Assembly (NCBI RefSeq): GCF_001263355.1
Contig: NZ_LGYO01000022.1
Coordinates: 222,701-286,700 of the forward strand
DNA: 64,000 nt
Direction: 5' to 3'
Origin: Acetobacterium bakii
Lineage (GTDB): Bacteria > Bacillota > Clostridia > Eubacteriales > Eubacteriaceae
Shown here: one piece after another, positions 42,888 through 49,781 of the stretch
Layout: each line of letters begins with the position of its first letter
Numbering within the stretch: position 1 is the stretch's first letter
Notes under the pieces: generated by a model
Database searches by the model: none
The model's input: only the letters and a program-made list of their open reading frames with translations
Told to the model about the DNA's origin: nothing
Program-made: the position numbers and the translations under genes

Positions 42888-43862
42888 ATGTATAATGCAG
42901 TAAAAATTGAAAAAGGTCATGGCGGATGGGGCGGACCTCTGATTATCCAACCCACAGAAAAGAAAAATAAAATTGTTTCCATTACTGGCGGCGGTATTGA
43001 TCCATTAAGTAAAAAAATTGCCCAGCTCACCGGAGCCAAAGCTATTGACGGTTTCAGCAAAGGCGTATCCGATGATGAAATTGCCTGTGTTGTAATAAAC
43101 TGCGGCGGAACCCTGCGATGCGGTGTTTATCCCAAGAAAGGGATTATGACCGTTAATCTCACCCCGGTTGGTCAGTCAGGCCCCCTGGCGCAGTACATTA
43201 AGGAAGACATTTATGTGTCAGGTGTTGTGGAAAAGGGCATTACGCTAGCAGATGGATCCGAAGTTGTAGAGTTCGCTGAAGCGGTTGTGGAAGAAGTGAG
43301 GGCCGAAGAAAACTACGATGATGTAAAAGATGATAACTGGGTGGCTCGTGGCGGTAAAGCCTTGGCTGGGTTTGCCACCAAATGTGTTCAGGGCGGGAAA
43401 GAAGCCATCGATATTACCATTAAAGATATTCTCCCGTTTATGGCATTTTATGCGTTGCTATTGGGTATGATTATGTACACTGGTTTAGGCGGACTCATGG
43501 CCCAATATGTTTATCCGTATTTAGGAACTTTACCGGGATTGCTGATACTGGTTGTTATTTGCGGGATGCCGATGATTTCACCGCTGGTTGGTTCCGGGGC
43601 TCTGATTGGCCAGGTTCTCAGTGTTTTGGTTGGTCTTGGCATCGCATTGGGTGCATTCCCGGTTGTTCTGGCGCTTCCCGCTTTCTTTGCGGTGGATGCT
43701 CAGGTGGGCTGTGATTTTATCCCGGTTGGTTTATCCATGGGCGATGCGGAAAATGAAACCGTTGATATCGGGGTACCTTCAATTCTGTTGTCCCGTTTAA
43801 TTACCGGCCCTATTGCAGTGGTTATTGCGTACTTTTTTGCAATGGCAATGTACGCTGTTTAA
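42888..43862 (+). CDS. PTS glucitol/sorbitol-family IIB(C) component
   Basis: A 324-residue SrlE-type protein. The cytoplasmic IIB domain (residues 1-170) contains KIEKGHGGWGGPLIIQP and the phospho-Cys candidate in VVINCGGTLRCGVYP. A membrane domain follows (PFMAFYALLLGMIMYTG, MPMISPLVGSGALIGQVLSV). It accepts phosphate from IIA and passes it to the sugar alcohol. It starts three bases after the IIC stop. Confidence 0.92.
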   Translation: MYNAVKIEKGHGGWGGPLIIQPTEKKNKIVSITGGGIDPLSKKIAQLTGAKAIDGFSKGVSDDEIACVVINCGGTLRCGVYPKKGIMTVNLTPVGQSGPLAQYIKEDIYVSGVVEKGITLADGSEVVEFAEAVVEEVRAEENYDDVKDDNWVARGGKALAGFATKCVQGGKEAIDITIKDILPFMAFYALLLGMIMYTGLGGLMAQYVYPYLGTLPGLLILVVICGMPMISPLVGSGALIGQVLSVLVGLGIALGAFPVVLALPAFFAVDAQVGCDFIPVGLSMGDAENETVDIGVPSILLSRLITGPIAVVIAYFFAMAMYAV

Positions 43863-43901
43863 AAAAAAATTGTTAGAGATATCTAAAAAGGGGAATATAT
43901 A

Positions 43902-44258
43902 ATGTATAAAACAAAAATTACTGAAGTTGGCTCTATGGTTAACGAGTTTATCCAGGAAAAAATGCTCATTGTTTTTAATGATAATGCGCCGGAAGCCCTC
44001 CGAGAGATGTCGGTGCTTCATAGCATTGAAGTTTTGAGCCATGCGGTAAAGGTTGATGATATCGTTGTTTTTGGCGATCAAGAATACCTGGTCACGGCGG
44101 TGGGACACGAAGCCAATAATACCCTTGAAACCATGGGTCATTGCACCTTCTGTTTTAACGGTGCCGAATCAGTCCAGATTCCGGGGCAGATTGAATTGCT
44201 GGGAGAGAAAATTCCTGTTGTTGAGATTGGGTTTGACTTTCATATTTATTCAACATAA
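43902..44258 (+). CDS. PTS glucitol/sorbitol-family IIA component
   Basis: A 118-residue SrlB-type protein with VLHSIEVLSHAVKVDDIVVF, containing candidate phospho-histidines, and VTAVGHEANNTLETMGHC. It is the IIA domain of the adjacent PTS. A GGGGA ribosome site precedes the ATG. Length is normal for the family. Confidence 0.9.
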   Translation: MYKTKITEVGSMVNEFIQEKMLIVFNDNAPEALREMSVLHSIEVLSHAVKVDDIVVFGDQEYLVTAVGHEANNTLETMGHCTFCFNGAESVQIPGQIELLGEKIPVVEIGFDFHIYST

Positions 44259-44300
44259 AAAAAATGAAAGGGATGAAATATTCATCATAAAGGTAAGAGG

Positions 44301-44576
44301 GTGCATTCTAAAGAAGTGGAAATTATTAATTCTATTGGTCTTCATGCCCGACCTGCGGCGGAATTCTGTGGAAAAGCCAGTGCGTTCAGTTCAGACATCA
44401 CTATCAAAAAACTCGGAGATGAACCCAAGGAGGGCAACGCCAAATCGCTGATTACAGTAATGACCATGGCCTTGTCAAAAGGAACGTTAATTGAAATCGC
44501 CGCTGAAGGCGAGGACGAAATTAATGCTGTGGAAACCCTGGTAGCCCTTATTGAAAGTGGTTTTGGAGAAGCATAA
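44301..44576 (+). CDS. HPr-family phosphocarrier protein
   Basis: A 91-residue HPr. It has the phospho-His motif GLHARPA (about His15) and the regulatory-type Ser in EGNAKSLITVMTMA. It starts with GTG after AAAGGTAAGAGG. A dedicated HPr inside a PTS operon suggests it feeds phosphate to the adjacent IIA. Because the Ser is kept, it could also respond to HPr kinase. Whether it replaces or supplements the general HPr is unknown. Confidence 0.92.
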   Translation: MHSKEVEIINSIGLHARPAAEFCGKASAFSSDITIKKLGDEPKEGNAKSLITVMTMALSKGTLIEIAAEGEDEINAVETLVALIESGFGEA

Positions 44577-44587
44577 GGTAAAAAAAT

Positions 44588-44616
44588 GTCTTGCTGAAAA
44601 GCAGGGCTTTTTTTTT
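44588..44616 (+). terminator. Rho-independent terminator
   Basis: The stem GTCTTGCT-GAAA-AGCAGGGC (two G-T pairs, GAAA loop) with T9 ends the first polyol operon. Confidence 0.88.
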
Positions 44617-44654
44617 GGAAACAAATGTTTAAAGATAAGAAGATTAAAAAAGCA

Positions 44655-44719
44655 TTGACATATATTATGAAAACCGGTAAGGTAGAGGTAATTACATATG
44701 TAACTGGAAATTACATATG
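44655..44719 (+). promoter_or_regulatory. Promoter/operator region of the SorC2 gene
   Basis: TTGACA (44655-44660) is spaced 17 bases from a weak -10 (TAAGGT). A perfect palindrome TTACATATGTAA (44692-44703) and a second TTACATATG (44711-44719) follow, a likely operator for the SorC-type protein. Confidence 0.55.
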
Positions 44720-44761
44720 AATAAATCTGGTCTTAAAAACTCAAAGCAAAGGGGGCTCTTT

Positions 44762-45706
44762 ATGGAAAGAAATTCACTCTATATTAAAATTGCCCATTGG
44801 TATTACAATCTTGGCATGACACAGGATGAAATCGCCAAACGGTTATCATATACAAGACAACGGGTAAATCGCATTATTAGTTCCCTGGCGGATATGGGCA
44901 TTGTCACCATTAAGGTGAATGGTTACGAACAGGGGAATGTGAAATACGAAACACTTATAGAGGAGCATTTTGGACTAAAGCAGGTTATTGTGGCCGATAG
45001 TTATGGGGAAAGCGATAACTATCTACCTTCCCTGGCCAGTGTGGCCGCCCAGTATTTGGATGATTATATCCAGCCAAAGATGACCATTGGCGTATCCTGG
45101 GGGATCACCCTGGCAGAGACCATTGCACGACTTTCATATAGTAAAAAAAATGACTGCATGGTAGTACAAATGGTTGGCGCCCAGAACTTCGACAAGGATA
45201 TTCTAAAATCCGATCAAATTGCAAGAGCATTATCAGAAAAATTAGATTGTGCCTGTTATATGCTGTATGCTCCGGTGGTGGTGGATCATCCTGAAACAAA
45301 AGCCATGCTCATGGCGGAAAAATCAATTAAAAAATCATTTGAACATATGAAGCGTTGTGATTTAGCGGTCTTTGGTGTCGGCCAACTTACACCGGATTCA
45401 ACCATGTATAAACGTGGTCTTCTTAAAGAAGAGGATATTCAAGAATTGAGAGAAGAAGGATTTCGCGGGGATATTTGTTTGAATCCTATTCGTTTGGATG
45501 GCACCTGGGATAATTGCTTTATTAAAGATCGTATAATCACAGTCGGTATGGAGGTTTTGAAACAAATACCCAATGTTGTTGCCATTGCCGGTGGTGAAGA
45601 TAAAACCGAAGCGATCATAAGCTGTCTGAAATCCAAATGTATTAGTACGCTCATTATTGATGATGCAACCGCGAAACGAATGGTAGCAACCTTAAATTTG
45701 ATTTAG
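44762..45706 (+). CDS. SorC/DeoR-family sugar-sensing regulator 2
   Basis: A 314-residue regulator. It has the helix-turn-helix MTQDEIAKRLSYTRQRVNRI and the sugar-binding domain IGVSWGITLAETIARLS, AVFGVGQLTPDST. I chose the ATG at 44762, with AAAGGGGGC upstream; an ATG fifteen codons earlier sits in the operator palindrome. It precedes the dehydrogenase/aldolase unit and is distinct from regulator 1, so the island probably senses two effectors. Confidence 0.9.
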   Translation: MERNSLYIKIAHWYYNLGMTQDEIAKRLSYTRQRVNRIISSLADMGIVTIKVNGYEQGNVKYETLIEEHFGLKQVIVADSYGESDNYLPSLASVAAQYLDDYIQPKMTIGVSWGITLAETIARLSYSKKNDCMVVQMVGAQNFDKDILKSDQIARALSEKLDCACYMLYAPVVVDHPETKAMLMAEKSIKKSFEHMKRCDLAVFGVGQLTPDSTMYKRGLLKEEDIQELREEGFRGDICLNPIRLDGTWDNCFIKDRIITVGMEVLKQIPNVVAIAGGEDKTEAIISCLKSKCISTLIIDDATAKRMVATLNLI

Positions 45707-45784
45707 TCGGGAAATTCCCGTTTAAATAATGGAGGATTATGTGTGATGGTCATTATGTGAATAACAATGGAGGAAGGAAAGACT

Positions 45785-46819
45785 ATGAAAATATTTTTCA
45801 CAGCAGAATACAACCAAGAACAGTTAAAACCGTTATTTGAAATGGGAGAAGTTACTTTGGATGGTTGGGCAACCGGTCTTCCGAAAATGCCGGAAGCAGA
45901 GCTTATGAAGAAAACAAAAGATGCAGACATGCTCATTGTAAGCTATGATGAGGTGACTCGTAATGTCATTGAAAACGCCGAAAAATTAAAGCTCATTGCC
46001 TGTACCCGATCAACACCGGTTAATGTGGATATTAAGGCAGCCCGAGAAAAAGGCATTCCGGTAATTTATACCCCAGGGCGAAATTCAGACTCCACTGCAG
46101 AATTTACCATAGGCCTCATGTTGTCCATCGCCCGTAATATTCCGATGTCGTACAAGGCATTAAAAGAAGGAAAATTTACCGGTACTGCAGAAGATAAAAA
46201 GATCACCAAAGATGGCCTGATTGTGGATATGATTTGGGATATGGATGAACATTCGCCTTATATAATTTTTAAAGGAACCGAATTAAAGGGAAAAACATTG
46301 GGAATTGTTGGCTATGGCAGCATTGGCCGACGGGTTGGGAAAATAGCCAGAGCCTACGGCATGGAACTTTTAATTTATGATCCCTTTCTATGTGAAATCG
46401 ATATTGAAGAAATCGGCATTCAAAAAGCCAAGTCTTTGGTAGAATTAATGAAAGACGCTGACTTTATTTCCTGTCATATGAAAGTATCTCCAGAAACAAA
46501 AGGGATTATCAGTCGGGAAATGATCGATTTAATGAAACCCACAGCCTATTTTATTAACAGTTCCCGGGGTGCGATTCTTGATGAGGCCGCCCTTATTGAT
46601 GCTCTACGTGAAAAACGCATCGCTGGAGCAGCCTTTGATGTCTATGCAACAGAACCATTGGCAATTAATCATCCCTATATTGGCGAGCTGGATAATGTTG
46701 TAATCACCCCCCATATTGCTGGTGCAACGGATGATGTTCTGCTCAACCACACCAAACAACTTGTTTCTGATGTGAGACGTTTTATAAATGGTGAAAAACT
46801 ACTTTACGAATATCGATAG
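45785..46819 (+). CDS. D-isomer specific 2-hydroxyacid dehydrogenase family protein
   Basis: A 344-residue NAD(P)-dependent enzyme. The nucleotide-binding motif is LGIVGYGSIGRRVGKIA; the substrate Arg is in NSSRGAILDEAAL, the Glu in TEPLA and the catalytic His in ITPHIAGAT. It resembles phosphoglycerate dehydrogenase-like proteins often found beside FGGY kinases and class II aldolases. ATG at 45785 has GGAGGAAGGAAA upstream. It probably acts on an aldonate or ketoaldonate derived from the sugar, which is inference. Confidence 0.9.
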   Translation: MKIFFTAEYNQEQLKPLFEMGEVTLDGWATGLPKMPEAELMKKTKDADMLIVSYDEVTRNVIENAEKLKLIACTRSTPVNVDIKAAREKGIPVIYTPGRNSDSTAEFTIGLMLSIARNIPMSYKALKEGKFTGTAEDKKITKDGLIVDMIWDMDEHSPYIIFKGTELKGKTLGIVGYGSIGRRVGKIARAYGMELLIYDPFLCEIDIEEIGIQKAKSLVELMKDADFISCHMKVSPETKGIISREMIDLMKPTAYFINSSRGAILDEAALIDALREKRIAGAAFDVYATEPLAINHPYIGELDNVVITPHIAGATDDVLLNHTKQLVSDVRRFINGEKLLYEYR

Positions 46820-46868
46820 GTAAAGATTATTAACAATGATTTAAGAAATTGATTTGAAGGAGGATGAT

Positions 46869-47531
46869 ATGATTTTAGAAAAAGAAAGAAATGATGTCGT
46901 TAAATACTGTCAGAAATTAATTACAGCCGGATTAACCAAGGGTACCGGGGGGAATATCAGTATATACAATCGAGAACAGCAATTAATGGCCATTAGCCCC
47001 AGTGGCATTGACTATTTTGAAACTGAACCGGAAGATATTGTCGTCATTGACATTAATGGCAAGATTGCCGATGGAAAAAGAAAACCATCCAGTGAGCATG
47101 AATTGCATCGCATTTTTTATTTAAAACGGGATGATATTGATGCCGTGGTTCATACCCATTCCATTTACTCCACGGTACTGGCTACTTTAAGACAACCATT
47201 GCCAGCCTCCAGTTATCTGGTTGCCTTTTCGGGATTGGATGTTCGGTGCGCAGACTATGCTTCCTTTGGCAGTCTGGAACTGGCAGAACTGACCTTTGAA
47301 GCGATGATCGATCGTTATGCGGTATTAATGGCAAACCACGGTTTGCTTACCGGAGGAAAAGATATTCTTAATGCCTTTAATATAGCTGAGCAAATTGAGC
47401 ATTGTGCCGAAGTTTATGTAAAGGCCAGAGCTATTGGTGAACCGGTTATTTTAGATGAAGAAGAGATGACAAAAATGATTTATAAATTCAACAAATCGTA
47501 CGGACAACGAGCCACCAAAGAAGAACTGTAA
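46869..47531 (+). CDS. Class II aldolase (FucA/AraD-like)
   Basis: A 220-residue zinc-dependent aldolase or epimerase. It has GTGGNISIYN and ISPSGIDY for phosphate binding, the acid Glu in PSSEHELH, the zinc ligands HTHSIYST and MANHGLL near residue 156. Such enzymes cleave fuculose- or ribulose-type phosphates to dihydroxyacetone phosphate and an aldehyde, or epimerise pentulose phosphates. ATG at 46869 follows AAGGAGGATG. A matching kinase is not adjacent; the kinase at 6127 is a distant candidate. Confidence 0.92.
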   Translation: MILEKERNDVVKYCQKLITAGLTKGTGGNISIYNREQQLMAISPSGIDYFETEPEDIVVIDINGKIADGKRKPSSEHELHRIFYLKRDDIDAVVHTHSIYSTVLATLRQPLPASSYLVAFSGLDVRCADYASFGSLELAELTFEAMIDRYAVLMANHGLLTGGKDILNAFNIAEQIEHCAEVYVKARAIGEPVILDEEEMTKMIYKFNKSYGQRATKEEL

Positions 47532-47571
47532 AAAAACCCCATCAATCGTTTAAACGATTGATGGGGTTTTA
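47532..47571. terminator. Bidirectional terminator shared with the nifV-omega stop
   Basis: AACCCCATCAATCG with CGATTGATGGGGTT, T-rich on both sides. The last codons and the stop of nifV-omega lie inside the stem-loop, so one hairpin ends both the aldolase and the nif transcripts. Confidence 0.9.
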
Positions 47572-48362
47572 AAAATAATCGGCTTTAATTTTGTCTGCTG
47601 CCGGCGTAGATTCTCCAGAGAAATTCCAAAATTAAATTGTCCATCCAATACTTCTAAAAAGTGTTCAAGATTACAATTACCAGCCCGTTCACCGATGCCA
47701 AAGAGGGTACAGTCGATGTATTTTGCCCCGGATAGGGTGCCCGAAACAGAATTTGCTACGGCCATACCGAGATCGTTGTGCATATGGATTTCAAGATCGA
47801 TTCCAGTGTTAAGTTTTTTGACAAAATCATTACAGGTTCCCGGGGTAAGGATTCCCACAGTATCAGCAAAGCGAATGGTGCTTGCTTTTAGATCCTTTGC
47901 CTTTTGGATAATCTGCTCAACAAAGAACCAATCCGCTCGTGATGCGTCTTCTAACCCAATGGTAAAGATTTTATTGGCCTTGTGGATGGTATCAGCACAG
48001 ACTTCAATCATTTCGAGAATTACGTTATTGGTTTTACGAAGCTTTTCTTTAATGAGAAGCGTAGAAGCAGGGACGCAAATATGAATAATATCGGCACCGC
48101 AGTCAATGGACGCTTGTATGTCCTCTAAATTCATGCGATTCCAGGCAACAATTTCCGCTTTTTCACATGAGAGTTTTATTTTTTCGAAAGCCCGTCGTTC
48201 ATCCTGGCCCATTGCCGGAACACCAGCTTCGATGCGGCTGATGCCCATTTTATCCAGCGCTTTTGCAATGGATACTTTTTCCCTGAGCGTAAAAGCAATG
48301 CCAGGACTTTGTTCACCATCCCGGAGGGTTGTATCAACGATATATTTTTTTTCAATAGCCAT
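47550..48362 (-). CDS. nifV: Homocitrate synthase, omega subunit
   Basis: A 270-residue TIM-barrel half of the split NifV known from Clostridium pasteurianum. The catalytic motif VDTTLRDGEQSPG (residues 9-21) and the metal-binding HMHNDLGMAVAN are intact, as is GERAGNCNLEH. The C-terminal accessory domain is absent and is encoded separately by the gene just upstream. It condenses acetyl-CoA and 2-oxoglutarate to homocitrate for FeMo-cofactor. It starts 11 bases inside the alpha gene. Assignment rests on the split arrangement and the nif context. Confidence 0.9.
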   Translation of the reverse strand: MAIEKKYIVDTTLRDGEQSPGIAFTLREKVSIAKALDKMGISRIEAGVPAMGQDERRAFEKIKLSCEKAEIVAWNRMNLEDIQASIDCGADIIHICVPASTLLIKEKLRKTNNVILEMIEVCADTIHKANKIFTIGLEDASRADWFFVEQIIQKAKDLKASTIRFADTVGILTPGTCNDFVKKLNTGIDLEIHMHNDLGMAVANSVSGTLSGAKYIDCTLFGIGERAGNCNLEHFLEVLDGQFNFGISLENLRRQQTKLKPIIFKTPSIV

Positions 48363-49272
48363 TATGAACCTCCCTCACCAGCGTGCATAACTCCAAATCC
48401 GAAAAGCTTTTTCCGACATTGGCACAATGCTGCTTTAAATGTAACAGCACTGTACTGACACCGGCTTCTGATAAATTCAGCTCCCGCATTTTATAAATGA
48501 CGCTTTGCTGGCCAGAGTGCTTACCAAGAATAATCTCGCGTTTATTGCCCACAGATTCAGGACTGAAAGGTTCATAAATTCGGGGGTTTTTTAAAATACC
48601 ATCAACATGAATGCCGGATTCAACCTTGAAAATTCCCTGGCCGATAATAGCTTTTTTTTCGGGAATGATATTCCCGGTCAGTTTTTCATAGAGTAGTCGC
48701 AATTCTTTAAAAACTGATAGATCTCCAGTAAGGTCGGCTTGGCCATTCATTTTCAAAGCCATTAAAACTTCTTCCAGCGGGGCGTCATCATTAAGGCCAG
48801 AAAAACTGCAGCTGACGCTTTGTCCGCCCATCAGCAGCCATTCAATAGCGATAGCCGTGGCGCAGTGCTTCTTGTTGCTGGGACATAAATCCAAATATTG
48901 CGAGCCAGAGGATAACAGATTGTTAAAAAAAGTCCGGTAGTCCCGGGTGATGAGATCATCTGAACCCAGCAGCCGAATTCCATTTAAATGAGGGGTTGCT
49001 GTTATTGAAAAATCTAAATTCTGTTCAACAAGATCATTAGTTTCCAGCTGAAAAAAACCATCATAGTTTGTTAAGAAATAGGTTTTGGCGTTAGTCTTAG
49101 ATAATAAATCAGGATTTAATAAGAAATTATTTATTTTTGTTAGCACCTGTGGTGTAGCCTCGATTTTGGTAACACCACAGGTGAAAAGAAGTTCACAAAA
49201 ATGCAGCAGGTCACTGGGAACCATTGTGTCTGCTTCTATTTTGGTGAGCGTTCGATCGATAATAACAGCCAT
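48352..49272 (-). CDS. nifV: Homocitrate synthase, alpha subunit
   Basis: A 306-residue protein. Its N-terminal barrel has lost the catalytic motif: RTLTKIEAD stands where the omega subunit has TTLRDGEQ. The C-terminal region keeps GIFKVESGIHVDGI and ILGKHSGQQSVIYK, the accessory domain of homocitrate and isopropylmalate synthases. This is the NifV-alpha type. I chose the ATG at 49272, directly after AAAGGAGGCTC; the frame is open for 51 more codons upstream but they run into a palindromic repeat. It likely forms a heteromer with omega. Confidence 0.88.
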   Translation of the reverse strand: MAVIIDRTLTKIEADTMVPSDLLHFCELLFTCGVTKIEATPQVLTKINNFLLNPDLLSKTNAKTYFLTNYDGFFQLETNDLVEQNLDFSITATPHLNGIRLLGSDDLITRDYRTFFNNLLSSGSQYLDLCPSNKKHCATAIAIEWLLMGGQSVSCSFSGLNDDAPLEEVLMALKMNGQADLTGDLSVFKELRLLYEKLTGNIIPEKKAIIGQGIFKVESGIHVDGILKNPRIYEPFSPESVGNKREIILGKHSGQQSVIYKMRELNLSEAGVSTVLLHLKQHCANVGKSFSDLELCTLVREVHNGY

Positions 49273-49344
49273 AAAAGAGCCTCCTTTTGGTATTCTATCC
49301 AGGTGATTGCGAAATTCGAAAACACAAACGTAAATTGCTTTGAT

Positions 49345-49435
49345 GTCAGTTTTCATAAACAATTTTGTAACGTATAGGCGAACAGTCGTTAGACTGTTCG
49401 CCGTATCGTGGAAAAATTGTTTCATGAAAGCAGAC
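49345..49435. repeat. Intergenic palindrome, type C
   Basis: Outer arms (CATAAACAATTTT and AAAATTGTTTCATG) enclose a perfect central hairpin GGCGAACAGTC-GTTA-GACTGTTCGCC. The centre matches the core of the type A and B elements. It lies inside the nif transcript, between the ferredoxin and nifV-alpha. Confidence 0.8.
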
Positions 49436-49470
49436 AGCGAAGCTCACAGGCCTTTCGCAATTGCCTGATA

Positions 49471-49779
49471 TTATATCAGGAGATCTTCTACGACGTTACC
49501 TCCTTCAATGTGTTCGTCCATAATGCGTTCGACGTCATCCACGGTAACATTGCCATACCAGATGCCTTCCGGATAGACCACAACAATGGGACCTTTTTCA
49601 CAAATTCCGAAGCAGCCGGTATTGTTGATGAGGATGTCACCGGATAGATCCCGTTCATCGATTTCTTCTAAAAAAGTTTGCAGGACTTTTACCGAGTCCT
49701 GCTGAAAACAATAACCCTTTTGGGTGCCGTTAATCCGACAACTGGTGCAAATTAAAATATGATGTTTTGGTGTTACCAT
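49471..49779 (-). CDS. Thioredoxin-fold [2Fe-2S] ferredoxin
   Basis: A 102-residue ferredoxin whose cysteines fall at positions 11, 14, 24, 56 and 60 (CTSC, GYC, GCFGIC). This is the same spacing as the [2Fe-2S] ferredoxin of Clostridium pasteurianum, which binds the MoFe protein. The acidic C-terminal half suits docking to a basic partner. Being inside the nif operon, two bases after nifN-B, it probably serves nitrogenase or its cofactor assembly. The start ATG follows a GGAGG site. Confidence 0.92.
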   Translation of the reverse strand: MVTPKHHILICTSCRINGTQKGYCFQQDSVKVLQTFLEEIDERDLSGDILINNTGCFGICEKGPIVVVYPEGIWYGNVTVDDVERIMDEHIEGGNVVEDLLI

Positions 49780-49781
49780 GT

